In this document: positions 1 to 9,019 of the stretch, in pieces | Layout: each line of letters opens with the position of its first letter | Position numbering within the stretch: position 1 is the stretch's first letter | Assembly (NCBI GenBank): GCA_029268515.1 | Contig: JAQWNP010000010.1 | Location: 1 to 64,000, forward strand | Source: Phycisphaerales bacterium | GTDB lineage: Bacteria > Planctomycetota > Phycisphaerae > Phycisphaerales > SM1A02 | Direction: 5' to 3' | Length of the DNA stretch: 64,000 bases | The notes under the pieces: model-generated | Told to the model about the DNA's origin: nothing | The model's database searches: none | Seen by the model: the letters and a program-made list of their open reading frames with translations, nothing else | Made by a program: the position numbers and the translations under genes

Positions 1-1
1 T

Positions 2-142
2 GGACTCAGCGACTTCTCAAGCTTCTTGGTGGCCTTTGGTACAACGTGCTCAGGCTGCGTTGAAGATATCGATGGCAGTGGTACCGTTGATCTTGCTGAC
101 TTCTCAGCATTCTTAGTTGTGTTTGGTACAGACTGCCCATAA
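2..142 (+). CDS. C-terminal tail of a dockerin-tailed secreted protein (partial)
   Basis: Only the last 46 codons lie in the window; the gene begins upstream. The visible protein contains the second half of one dockerin-like repeat (SDFSSFLVAFG) and one full repeat (EDIDGSGTVDLADFSAFLVVFG) and ends TDCP followed by TAA. Paired repeats of this kind are known at the C-termini of secreted Phycisphaerae proteins and resemble calcium-binding dockerin loops. The DNA from position 11 on matches the end of the next gene (2680-2811) with about ten differences in 132 nt, so the two proteins are tail paralogues. The rest of the protein cannot be judged. A strong terminator follows at 177-211. Confidence 0.8.
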   Translation, partial: GLSDFSSFLVAFGTTCSGCVEDIDGSGTVDLADFSAFLVVFGTDCP

Positions 143-176
143 CGCTCACTTTTGTGAGTCGTAGTAGATCTTGATC

Positions 177-211
177 GTGACCGGCTCCACCTGGAGCCGG
201 TCACTCTTTTT
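177..211 (+). terminator. Rho-independent terminator
   Basis: A perfect 12-bp stem (GTGACCGGCTCC, 177-188, pairing with 193-204) closes a 4-nt ACCT loop and is followed by a T-rich run at 205-211. It lies 35 nt after the stop codon of the partial gene at 2-142, so it should end that transcript. It is the clearest intrinsic terminator in the window. Confidence 0.9.
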
Positions 212-516
212 GGAGCCAATGCCGATTATTCGAACAAATTGATGCTATTGAATGGCTTAGATATGGCTAAAACGGTTGTTTTCTGGGTTTTAAGTCCGTT
301 TCTGGGGTATTTTTAAAAGGTTGATAGGTGTACATCTTCGATGCTCAATGGTTGTTTTCTGAGCAACCGATAGCGATCCTGGGCCGAATAATCAAACAGA
401 GAAGGTGCGCGCGGTCATGAGCTGGCGGTTCCTTACCCAAAGGGACTCGCCACATCGGTTGGGCGACATTATTTAGAGAAGTGATTTAAGACAGAGAAAA
501 CGGAGTCAGATTCCAA
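212..516. other. Intergenic region with direct and inverted repeats
   Basis: No gene is visible between the terminator and the next CDS. The 12-mer GGTTGTTTTCTG occurs at 274-285 and again at 350-361. GATTATTCG at 224-232 is the exact reverse complement of CGAATAATC at 385-393. The stretch is AT-rich around 265-330. These could be promoter or operator elements for the secreted protein downstream; no convincing -35/-10 pair was found. CGGAG at 501-505 is the probable ribosome binding site of that gene. Confidence 0.5.
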
Positions 517-2811
517 ATGCAACTTTCATGTATGCAAAAAGCTTGTGGCATTGTCTTGCTAGCAACAACAGTCATCACCACAGCAAACTTGGTGACGGGG
601 CACCAGGACGACCCAAAAGTTCGAGACTTCAAAGGGCGCTATGAAGGCAAGGGATATAAGGCCGGAGAAAGTGCACGTGCGCTGGGTTCATTTGATAGTG
701 AGAACGTCACGCTAAAATCGTGGATCACATTAGCAGACATTCAAGCTGCAGGTTTCGGAACACATAGCTCAGCGAATGATTGTTGGGGTTACACATCTCC
801 AAGCGAAAACAAATATGCAATCATGGGTCTCTCTGATGGCACACTCTTTGTCAATATCACGAATCCGACGAGCCCTCAGATCATCGAAATGATCCCAAGT
901 TGTAATAGCCTTTGGCGAGATATCAAGGTTTACCAAGATCATGCGTACATGGTCAGTGAATGTGGCAACGGCATTCAGGTTGTTGATATGAGTTCAATTG
1001 ATAGTGGCATTGTAAACCTCGTTGGCACCACAACGACAGGTGGCACAACAGCGACTCATAACGTGGCAATTTGTGTCGAAACGGGTTTTCTTTATCGCTG
1101 TGGCGGCTCAAGTAATGGCCTGCGAATTTATAGTCTTGCGAATCCGTCTTCGCCAGCCTATATCGGTGACTGGACAACACGTTATGTTCATGATGCGCAG
1201 ATTAAGGTGATGGAAACAGGTCCTTATGCTGGACGCGAAATGGCATTCCTTTGTGGTGGGATGAATGGTGGGTTTGCCCAAACCGGTCTCACAGTGCTTG
1301 ATGTCACCGATAAGGCCAATCTCGTTGAACTGGCACACTACGAGTATCCAACAGCTGCTTATTCTCACCAGGGCTGGCTCAGCGTTGATGAACAGTATTT
1401 CTACTTAGGTGATGAGCTGGATGAAAGTGACTTTGGAATCGCGACCGCCACACATATTATTGATGTTAGTGATTTGACGAATCCGTTTCAGGCAGGTCTG
1501 ATTCCAAACTCAAGTAGCGCAATTGATCACAATTTGTACACCAAAGATAACCTGATTTACGAGGCTAACTATCGAAGTGGTCTCCGGGTGTTTGATGCAA
1601 CTGATCCACTGTCACCAGTTGAGGTCGCATACTTTGATACCTATCCAGGTAGTGACTCGGCGCAATTCAATGGACTATGGAGTAGCTATCCCTACTTCGA
1701 CAATGGCCTCGTTATTGGTAGCGATTTGGAGCGAGGACTCTTCGTATGGGATATTTCATTTGATCGTCTTGACTTCGGTGGTGTACTGCCAGACCAGATT
1801 GATCCAAGTGGCGAATCGGTGGCCATCGAAATCACAGAGTTAGGTGGTGCTCAACTAGACACTTCATCTGGAAAGCTTTTCTACAACGATGGTAGTGGTT
1901 GGGAAGTTTCAGCTTTGTCACCATCTCGATCGACTGGTGTATTCCTGCTTTCGGGTGCCTTCGGAGCTACTGAATGTGGCTCTCTTGTTAGCTATTACTT
2001 TGAGGCCGATTCAACATCTGGTACGACCTATCGGTGGCCCTCAGCAGCACCCAGCTCGACCTATGACGCGATTAGTGCAAAAGACAGTACAACGACACTT
2101 GATTGTTTTGAAGTCGATTTGGGTTGGAGTGTTGAAAACACAAGTGGCCTGGTCGATGGCGGATGGGAACGCGCTATTCCAGCTGGAGGTGGTGATCGCG
2201 GTGACCCAGCCAGTGCTCATTGCGGTTCCTTCTGTTTCGTGACAGATAATGCTGATGGAAACTCTGATGTCGATGGTTCCTACACGATTGCAACGTCACC
2301 TGCGATGGATTCAAGCGGGGCTCAAGTGGTGCTGTCGTACTATCACTGGCTCTCTAATACTGTGGGTGATTCGGCTGGTGAGGATCCAATGACAGTTGAG
2401 ATCTCGGACGACGATGGCGTGAGTTGGCAGGTTCTGGAAGTCATTGGCCCAGATGGTCCAGAGGCGAGTGGCGGCTGGTTAAATTCGAGCTTCAATCTTC
2501 ATGAGATTCCAGGCTTTGCGCTCAATGATGTTTTCCGCATTCGCTTTGAAGTTGGTGATATTGGTGCAGGGTCGGTTGTTGAAGCTGGCTTTGATGACAT
2601 CAAAATCGACGTCTTGATCTGTGATGATGGACCTGTGTGTGTCGGAGATTTCAATGGTGACAATCAGGTGAATATCTCTGACTTCTCAAGCTTCTTGGTG
2701 GTCTTTGGTACAACGTGCTCAGGCTGCGTTGAAGATATCGATGGCAGTGGCGTCATTGATATTGCTGACTTCTCAGCATTCTTAGTTGTGTTTGGGACAA
2801 GCTGCCCATAG
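517..2811 (+). CDS. Choice-of-anchor B family secreted protein with C-terminal dockerin-like repeats
   Basis: A 764-residue exported protein of unknown substrate. Residues 1-29 form a signal peptide with a hydrophobic core (GIVLLATTVITTA). Residues of about 60-420 match the choice-of-anchor B/LVIVD-type beta-propeller: repeated units such as DGTLFVNITNP, GIQVVDMSS and GLRVFDATDP. About 535-700 look like a jelly-roll/MAM-like beta domain (SYYHWLSNT, GFDDIKID). Residues 708-764 are two dockerin-like repeats (GDFNGDNQVNISDF and EDIDGSGVIDIADF). The ATG is preceded by CGGAG at 501-505. The family is known from marine bacteria; in Phycisphaerae such tails are thought to act in surface attachment or protein contact, but no cohesin or scaffold gene is visible here. 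The partial gene upstream has nearly the same tail, which points to recent duplication or gene conversion. Confidence 0.85.
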   Translation: MQLSCMQKACGIVLLATTVITTANLVTGHQDDPKVRDFKGRYEGKGYKAGESARALGSFDSENVTLKSWITLADIQAAGFGTHSSANDCWGYTSPSENKYAIMGLSDGTLFVNITNPTSPQIIEMIPSCNSLWRDIKVYQDHAYMVSECGNGIQVVDMSSIDSGIVNLVGTTTTGGTTATHNVAICVETGFLYRCGGSSNGLRIYSLANPSSPAYIGDWTTRYVHDAQIKVMETGPYAGREMAFLCGGMNGGFAQTGLTVLDVTDKANLVELAHYEYPTAAYSHQGWLSVDEQYFYLGDELDESDFGIATATHIIDVSDLTNPFQAGLIPNSSSAIDHNLYTKDNLIYEANYRSGLRVFDATDPLSPVEVAYFDTYPGSDSAQFNGLWSSYPYFDNGLVIGSDLERGLFVWDISFDRLDFGGVLPDQIDPSGESVAIEITELGGAQLDTSSGKLFYNDGSGWEVSALSPSRSTGVFLLSGAFGATECGSLVSYYFEADSTSGTTYRWPSAAPSSTYDAISAKDSTTTLDCFEVDLGWSVENTSGLVDGGWERAIPAGGGDRGDPASAHCGSFCFVTDNADGNSDVDGSYTIATSPAMDSSGAQVVLSYYHWLSNTVGDSAGEDPMTVEISDDDGVSWQVLEVIGPDGPEASGGWLNSSFNLHEIPGFALNDVFRIRFEVGDIGAGSVVEAGFDDIKIDVLICDDGPVCVGDFNGDNQVNISDFSSFLVVFGTTCSGCVEDIDGSGVIDIADFSAFLVVFGTSCP

Positions 2812-2857
2812 CGCTGTAAGCACTGAGTCATCTGAATTTACGATGTGCGTTTCAGTA

Positions 2858-4240
2858 TTAAACCGACTGCGTGTCAGCTTTATGAGCTGAGGTAGGCCCA
2901 TCGGGTTTTAAAGGTGGTGCCTTTGGGGTCACCTTGAGGACGCGATCGCCAATATCACGACGGAAAAAAGCGCCCTCGAATTCAATCTTTTCACAAGCGC
3001 TATTAGCCTTGTCCCGTGCGTCTTCTAACGAGTCTGACAGTGCAGTGACTCCGAGGACTCTTCCCCCATTTGTGACCAATCGTTTTTGATCGGAGTGGGT
3101 GGTGCCTGCATGAAAGACATGAATATCATCAGCATCAGTAAACTGCTCGACACCAGTGATCACATTCCCCTTGGCGTAGCTGTCAGGGTATCCCTGTGCA
3201 CACATCACCACACAACATGCAGTACGTGGATCAAAGGAAAAATCAACGGCATCGAGTTGGCCAGTCGAACAGGCCCAAAGAACTTCAACCAAGTCGCCTC
3301 GAAAACGTGACATGAGTGGCTGGCACTCAGGATCTCCAAATCGGCAGTTGAACTCTAGTACCTTCGGGCCCGCAGGTGTCAGCATGAGACCTGCGTAGAG
3401 GACGCCTCGATAGGTCACTCCCTCACGGCGCAGGGCGTCGACAGTGGGGACCAGGACCTCACGCTCAATCTCAGAGAGCATCTCTTCAGTTAAGAGTGGT
3501 GTGGGACAATAAGCACCCATGCCGCCAGTGTTAGGGCCGGTGTCACCTTCTCCAACTTGCTTATGGTCTTGGCACGGATCGAGTACCCAGATGGTACGAC
3601 CATCAACGAGTGCGAGAATGCTCACTTCTTGGCCTTCAAGGAATTCTTCGATCAGAATCTTTGCGCCAGCTTCTCCAAAGGAACGCTGGCCCATGATCTT
3701 CTCAACAGCAGCAAGTGCCTCATGCTCATCTTTACAGACGATGACACCTTTACCAGCAGCGAGGCCGGATGCTTTGACAACACACGGTCCCTCACGAACT
3801 TCTAGATAGTGACGGGCATCTTCAAGTCGCTCAAAGATGCGAGCATCTCCAGTTGGAACGGCAGCTTGACGCATGATCTGTTTGGCAAATATTTTGTCAG
3901 CTTCTAGTTGGGCGCCTGCTCGCGTTGGTCCAAAGACACGACGCTTATCCGTCTCTAGTGCATCGGTGATTCCTTCGGCTAAAGGCACCTCCGGACCCAC
4001 CACAATCAGATTGATTCCAGCCTCATCGCACCATCGTCCAAATCGGAACGATTCTTTCAGGTTCAATTCGAGTGGGCATTTTTCGCCCAAGTCGCTCAGT
4101 GCCGCATTGTTGTTATCAGTGAGGTAGAGCTTGCCCAACCGCTTCGATTGCTTGAGCTGCCAGGCGAGGGCATGTTCACGGCCACCGCCACCGATGAGCA
4201 GCACATTACATGGATTAGGGCATGGCATAGGTGCAGGCAT
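2858..4240 (-). CDS. purD: Phosphoribosylamine-glycine ligase (GAR synthetase)
   Basis: Second step of de novo purine synthesis: ATP, glycine and phosphoribosylamine give GAR. The N-terminal NVLLIGGGGREHALAW signature is followed by an ATP-grasp domain (VVKASGLAAGKGV, then GPNTGGMGAYCP and LEFNCRFGDPE), as in the whole family. The reading frame continues upstream to a GTG at 4294 that overlaps the uvrB stop as GTGA. That would add 18 residues with no family counterpart, so ATG 4240 (MPAPMPCP) is preferred; ATG 4228 is also possible. The gene is last in the run gcvH-ABC-uvrB-purD and probably shares transcripts with uvrB. Its C-terminal tail (about 20 residues after LKVTPK) is non-conserved. 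Confidence 0.95.
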   Translation of the reverse strand: MPAPMPCPNPCNVLLIGGGGREHALAWQLKQSKRLGKLYLTDNNNAALSDLGEKCPLELNLKESFRFGRWCDEAGINLIVVGPEVPLAEGITDALETDKRRVFGPTRAGAQLEADKIFAKQIMRQAAVPTGDARIFERLEDARHYLEVREGPCVVKASGLAAGKGVIVCKDEHEALAAVEKIMGQRSFGEAGAKILIEEFLEGQEVSILALVDGRTIWVLDPCQDHKQVGEGDTGPNTGGMGAYCPTPLLTEEMLSEIEREVLVPTVDALRREGVTYRGVLYAGLMLTPAGPKVLEFNCRFGDPECQPLMSRFRGDLVEVLWACSTGQLDAVDFSFDPRTACCVVMCAQGYPDSYAKGNVITGVEQFTDADDIHVFHAGTTHSDQKRLVTNGGRVLGVTALSDSLEDARDKANSACEKIEFEGAFFRRDIGDRVLKVTPKAPPLKPDGPTSAHKADTQSV

Positions 4241-4290
4241 AGTCTGACAAGTGTAGCGGGAAAAGTGATGCGGCGTTCGGTTGAATCTCT

Positions 4291-6393
4291 TCACCGGCCG
4301 GTGTTTTTTCGCTTACCTTTTCTCGTAATGCCGGCGCGGGAACGGGCCTGGCCGGGACGTTTTTGGCGCCCACGATCGTCAGGTGGGTGATCACCACCAG
4401 CGCGAAGAGCTTCCATCTCGTCTCGGATTGACGCTGCTTTTTCAAATTCTAACTTGTCGGCAGCGGCCAACATATCTTGTTCGAGTACCTCAAGGAGTTC
4501 ATCTCGAGCCTCTGAAGTGGCACCCCGACTACCACTCATTGCAGTTCGGGCTGTGCGGCGAGCCTGAAGTTCCATCTCAATTCCGCGTCGAATAGCCTTC
4601 TGGACAGTCTTGGGTTGGATCCCATGCTCCTGGTTGTACTGATCTTGCAAAGTGCGTCGACGGGAGGTTTCATCCATCGCGGCTTGCATTTGAGGTGTCA
4701 TCTTGTCTGCATAAAGAATGACTCGAGCTCCAACATGTCTTGCTGCGCGACCAATGGTTTGCACCAGACTCGTCTCACTGCGTAGAAATCCGGTCTTGTC
4801 GGCATCAAGGATGCAAACCAGGGCAACCTCCGGAAGATCCAGCCCTTCACGTAAGAGATTGACACCAATCAGCACATCGAATTGGCCTTCTCTCAATTCA
4901 CGTAGGATTTCAAGTCGATCGAGTGTGTCGATATCACTATGTAAAAATCGCACACGCAGCTGGCATTCATCTAGATGGTGGGTGAGCTGTTCAGCTAATC
5001 GTTTTGTAAGCACTGTCACGAGCACGCGATTTCCAGCTGCAGCGCATCGTTGGCATTCTTCAACTAAGTCAGGAACTTGGTTGGTTGCAGCCTTCACCTC
5101 AACCTGTGGATCAAGAATTCCTGTTGGTCGAATGACCTGCTCCACAATCGCACCGCCGCTCAGTTCTAATTCATAGGGCGCTGGCGTAGCAGATACGTGG
5201 ATAATCTGAGGGACGATTTCAGAGAACTCATCAAAAGTAAGTGGGCGATTATCTAAAGCGCTTGGAAGCCGAAAGCCGTGATCGACCAGCACTTGTTTTC
5301 GGGCACGATCGCCGTTGTACATCGCTCGGATCTGTGGAATCGTGACATGTGACTCATCAATGAAGACCAACCAGTCCTTGGGATCACATTCGGGTACATG
5401 ATTAAAATAATCTAGGAGGCATGAAGGGCGATCTCCAGGTGAACGATCTTCAAGCGGCGCTGAGTAATTCTCAATCCCAGAGCAGAAGCCGATTTCTTCA
5501 AGCATCTCTAAGTCATAACGAGTTCGCGCTGCCAGTCGCTGAGCCTCCAAGAGCTTCCCTTGCTTTTTTAATTTTTCGAGTCGGCCTTCTAGCTCTGAAC
5601 GAATGCGATCAATGCCGGGCTTTAGACTCTCATCAGGAAGTACATAGTGTTGTGCTGGAAACAGAAAGTATTGACTCTCAGTTGCGAGTAGTTCACCAGT
5701 GACTGGATTGACTAAGTCAATTCGCTCAATTTCGTCACCGAAGAGTTCAATGCGCACAGAATATTGTTCATATGCAGGAAAGACCTCGATGACATCTCCT
5801 CGAACACGAAAATTGCCTCTCTGAAATTCAATGTCATTTCGTTTGTATTGCATGGCCAGCAGCTTCATGAAGATCTCACGCCGATTTATGGAGGCGCCTT
5901 TTGTGATCGCTAGCATGCGCTGCCCGTATGCTGTTGGCGAACCGAGTCCAAAGATGCAGCTGACTGATGCAACAATGATGACATCGCGCCTTGAGAGTAG
6001 TTGGCTCGTAGCAGCGAGTCGAAGACGGTCAAGATCTTGGTTGCGAGAAGCATCTTTCTCGATGTAAATATCTCTTTGTGGAATGTATGCCTCTGGTTGG
6101 TAGTAATCGTAATAGCTCACGAAATAGCTGACCGCATTATTTGGAAACAGATCTCGCATTTCTTCGTAGAGCTGCGCAGCCAGCGTCTTGTTATGACTCA
6201 TAATGAGCGTTGGTCGCTGGACCTCTTCAATGACATTCGCCATGGTGAAGGTCTTGCCTGTTCCGGTCGCGCCAAGAAGCGTTTGAGCATTGGAGCCGGC
6301 TTGCAGTCCAGCTGTCAGCGCCGCAATAGCGCTGGGCTGATCGCCCATCGGTATAAAGGGGCTCTTGATTTCAAAGCGTTGGTCATCAGCCAT
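4291..6393 (-). CDS. uvrB: UvrABC system protein B, excision nuclease subunit
   Basis: DNA-damage recognition helicase-like subunit of nucleotide excision repair; acts with UvrA and UvrC. From ATG 6393 the protein has 700 residues, close to the usual 670. It shows Walker A GATGTGKT (about 41-48), the tyrosine-rich beta-hairpin YYDYYQPEAYIP, a DESH box, helicase motif VI (QTIGRAARH) and a C-terminal UVR motif (AADKLEFEKAASIRDEM). After the UVR motif comes a tail of about 35 residues rich in Arg and Lys, longer than in most UvrB. The frame is open to 6474, but that start would overlap the permease gene; TACAAT at 6400-6405 lies just 6 nt before ATG 6393 and supports that start. Confidence 0.97.
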   Translation of the reverse strand: MADDQRFEIKSPFIPMGDQPSAIAALTAGLQAGSNAQTLLGATGTGKTFTMANVIEEVQRPTLIMSHNKTLAAQLYEEMRDLFPNNAVSYFVSYYDYYQPEAYIPQRDIYIEKDASRNQDLDRLRLAATSQLLSRRDVIIVASVSCIFGLGSPTAYGQRMLAITKGASINRREIFMKLLAMQYKRNDIEFQRGNFRVRGDVIEVFPAYEQYSVRIELFGDEIERIDLVNPVTGELLATESQYFLFPAQHYVLPDESLKPGIDRIRSELEGRLEKLKKQGKLLEAQRLAARTRYDLEMLEEIGFCSGIENYSAPLEDRSPGDRPSCLLDYFNHVPECDPKDWLVFIDESHVTIPQIRAMYNGDRARKQVLVDHGFRLPSALDNRPLTFDEFSEIVPQIIHVSATPAPYELELSGGAIVEQVIRPTGILDPQVEVKAATNQVPDLVEECQRCAAAGNRVLVTVLTKRLAEQLTHHLDECQLRVRFLHSDIDTLDRLEILRELREGQFDVLIGVNLLREGLDLPEVALVCILDADKTGFLRSETSLVQTIGRAARHVGARVILYADKMTPQMQAAMDETSRRRTLQDQYNQEHGIQPKTVQKAIRRGIEMELQARRTARTAMSGSRGATSEARDELLEVLEQDMLAAADKLEFEKAASIRDEMEALRAGGDHPPDDRGRQKRPGQARSRAGITRKGKRKNTGR

Positions 6394-6399
6394 GCTTGT

Positions 6400-6405
6400 A
6401 TTGTA
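6400..6405 (-). promoter_or_regulatory. Candidate -10 element of a leaderless uvrB transcript
   Basis: On the minus strand TACAAT is followed by six bases (ACAAGC) and then the ATG at 6393. A start about 7 nt after the -10 box would put transcription at or next to the A of the ATG. No good -35 was found. The same arrangement precedes prmC, mnmA, the prenyl synthase and ispG in this window. Confidence 0.5.
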
Positions 6406-6418
6406 GTTTGCTTGCAGA

Positions 6419-9019
6419 TCAGCCAGTGCGTCCCAGAGAAATAAGCTGGCCTGCGGTGGGGCGAACGGTGGCAATCAAGCCGGGCACGGTCACTAAGCAG
6501 GTGACCAGCAGTAGGGCCGCCCAGGCGATGGCCGTTGCAGCCAGGGGGAAGTGAAGGCGAACGGAGAGGCCCGCTAGTTCTTGATAATGGTAGGTATCGA
6601 CCCATGCCAGGTGCATGCCGAGCGCGGTGCCAATAATGGCTCCGATCAGCGCCAAGAAAATGGACTCTCCGAGGATCATTCGAACCAAGACGGTGCGTTG
6701 CGTGCCAATACTGCGCAGGACACCATACTCATACCGCCGTGCATGAATAGAGGCCAGCAAGATATTGCCAAGGCCGAGACTGGCCACAAGAAGCGCGCCT
6801 GCGGCAATAGCGCTTTGCAGCAGAAGTACATCTTGCCCAACACCATTGATGGTATCCAGAATCCACCGACCACTTCGCCATGTTGCTCCTGGCGCTGCAT
6901 TGGAGATGGCAAGCGCTAGGGCCTCATCATCAACCTCAGGATTTGCATCGACTTCCAATATCTGTGGTTGGCCAAGAACAAAGTGCTGTCGAAATTGTGT
7001 TTCGTCGAAAACAGCGCAGCTAATGGCACGCTCTGTGTAAGCGTTTTGAATTCCAATCAGTTGTGTTGCAAGCTCAAGTCCACCAGTTTGAATCAGGCCA
7101 ACCACGGTGTATTCTCGGTTTAGTGTCCCTGCTCCAAGCTTGATTGTGTCTCCGATATCAATGCCGCGAGCGGTGAGGAAACGATCTGAGAGGATCACCC
7201 CAGTGCCATCTTTAAGCGGTTGAATAGCCTCTTCTACAGATCCTCTCACCCAGACCGGTCGGTTCATTTCAAAGAAGCAGTCAGGATCGACACCTAAACC
7301 AATGACGTTGGGTGGTGTGAAGCGAGCTAAGCCAAAGATCTGCTCTCCTTCCACACGCATCGGCGCATAGGTTAGGCTGCAGGCACCATCAATTCCATCG
7401 ACATCAGCAATCTTTTTTTGTTCTTCAGGTGATAAACCACTTGGCGCAAAGACAAAGCCATCGGCAAAAGTGAGTTGACCGACCCAGTCATTTAGGAGTG
7501 CATGGCCGTTTGCCCAGGTCGTAACAAGAATAGCAACGCCGACCATGAGTGTGCCGGCGGTTAGTCCTTGTCGCATTGGTGTGGCCAGAATAGTGTTTGA
7601 AAGCACACCACTTGGAAGGCGCATGATCAAGCTTATTAATGTGCCAAGTGGCCGAGCAGCAATATATGCAATTGGGATCGCTAACAAGAAATAGCCAACG
7701 TAGACCGCCGGCAGACCTGCCCATGCAAAGGCCATAAATCTCGCTTCTCGATCGGAAATGAGTAGTAGTAGCAGTTGCAGTAAAATGAGGCAGCAGCCGA
7801 CCATTGCGGCAATGATGAGCGAACCTCGCCATGTGGGCTTTGCGCGACGTGCGATGGCTCGCATTGGATCAGTTCGGCAGGCCAGCCAAGCGGGGTACAC
7901 AGCTCCGATGACGCCAGCCGCTAATGAGCCAATGATTGCCAGCAGAATACCCAATGGCGAGACGGTAAGAACCACAGGGAGATCGCCACCGAAAATACTC
8001 AGGATCATCCAGCTGACAAGGATGCCAATTGGAATGCCGAGTAAGCCACCGACAGAACTTATGATGACACCAACAATGACTTGGGCAAGAAATAGCTGAC
8101 TTCGCCAAGCGCCAATGCAGCGTGTAATGGCCATCTCACGCTGCTGTTCGGTGACCGAAGTGGTCAGTCCTGTCACGATGATAAATGTGCAACTGAGAAA
8201 GCCCATGATTGTGGCAATAAGCAGACTAAATTCTACGGCCCCAAGGCGGCGATCAAAGCCAATACGCAGGAGTTCTGAGGGCTCCAAAATAAGCGGAGGT
8301 TTGACGCGGCCAGCTTCCTCATTGCAGAAGGTGCGCGGATCCTGATCTGGATCTAACACGATCATGACCTCGTTGATTTCCTCGGGTCGCCCTGAAAGCT
8401 CCCTGACAAGATCAAGTGAGGCCATGAGGTAGGGAGAGGGTGTCAAGCGAGGCCGCTGAAGTTCGTAGAAGCCTACGATCGTCACTGCGGTTTTGCCTCC
8501 GCGCTGACGCAACATGAGTCGCTGTCCCAAAGACACCGGCAGCATCTCTGCAGAGACAGTATCAATCATGACTTCATGTTTTCGTTCCGGACGTCGGCCA
8601 TCAGTGACAATGGCCTTTGCTACAGCCGAATCTTTGTTTAATTCAAAGCCATCAAGCATGGCATAGGTGCGCCCCAGTTTTTCTGCATCCGGAGCAAAAT
8701 GGAATCCATCAGTAGCGGCCAATTCAATAGCCAGTCGTGAACGAGCGTATGAGGTTGCAACTCCAGGCCAATCTTCAATTTCTTCACGTACAGACCAAGG
8801 CACACCACCAGTGAGTTGATGAATGACGCGCGCGTCAGCTGATCCGATCATGCGCGCAAGTCCATCAGTGAGGCTGGTCTGCACCGACGCAACGCCACAT
8901 GAAATACCGACGACCAAGCTAGCCGCCAGCAGGACAACTAATGTCAGTAGTAGGCTACGTACCCACCGTGCCCGGATGATGTTGAGTCCGAGCCAGAAGC
9001 TCGGCAGAATCCATTTCAT
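6419..9019 (-). CDS. ABC transporter permease with two FtsX domains
   Basis: An 866-residue inner-membrane permease of the MacB/LolCE superfamily. The first membrane helix (about 20-43, SLLLTLVVLLAASLVVGIS) leads into a periplasmic-type domain of about 200 residues. Three helices of the first FtsX domain follow (about 255-375), two or more linker helices (about 400-460), a second N-terminal-type helix (about 490-510), a second soluble domain and a final FtsX domain (about 735-855). This is a fusion of two half-permeases, as in YbbP-like and some Lol-type exporters. It overlaps the upstream ATPase gene by 65 nt, so the two are surely co-translated. Substrate unknown; lipoprotein, lipid or cell-wall-linked export are all possible. 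Confidence 0.85.
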   Translation of the reverse strand: MKWILPSFWLGLNIIRARWVRSLLLTLVVLLAASLVVGISCGVASVQTSLTDGLARMIGSADARVIHQLTGGVPWSVREEIEDWPGVATSYARSRLAIELAATDGFHFAPDAEKLGRTYAMLDGFELNKDSAVAKAIVTDGRRPERKHEVMIDTVSAEMLPVSLGQRLMLRQRGGKTAVTIVGFYELQRPRLTPSPYLMASLDLVRELSGRPEEINEVMIVLDPDQDPRTFCNEEAGRVKPPLILEPSELLRIGFDRRLGAVEFSLLIATIMGFLSCTFIIVTGLTTSVTEQQREMAITRCIGAWRSQLFLAQVIVGVIISSVGGLLGIPIGILVSWMILSIFGGDLPVVLTVSPLGILLAIIGSLAAGVIGAVYPAWLACRTDPMRAIARRAKPTWRGSLIIAAMVGCCLILLQLLLLLISDREARFMAFAWAGLPAVYVGYFLLAIPIAYIAARPLGTLISLIMRLPSGVLSNTILATPMRQGLTAGTLMVGVAILVTTWANGHALLNDWVGQLTFADGFVFAPSGLSPEEQKKIADVDGIDGACSLTYAPMRVEGEQIFGLARFTPPNVIGLGVDPDCFFEMNRPVWVRGSVEEAIQPLKDGTGVILSDRFLTARGIDIGDTIKLGAGTLNREYTVVGLIQTGGLELATQLIGIQNAYTERAISCAVFDETQFRQHFVLGQPQILEVDANPEVDDEALALAISNAAPGATWRSGRWILDTINGVGQDVLLLQSAIAAGALLVASLGLGNILLASIHARRYEYGVLRSIGTQRTVLVRMILGESIFLALIGAIIGTALGMHLAWVDTYHYQELAGLSVRLHFPLAATAIAWAALLLVTCLVTVPGLIATVRPTAGQLISLGRTG

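Noticed and set aside
4241-4294. purD start at GTG 4294 overlapping the uvrB stop as GTGA
   Set aside because: The overlap is tempting for translational coupling, but the added residues match no GAR synthetase; kept only as an alternative.
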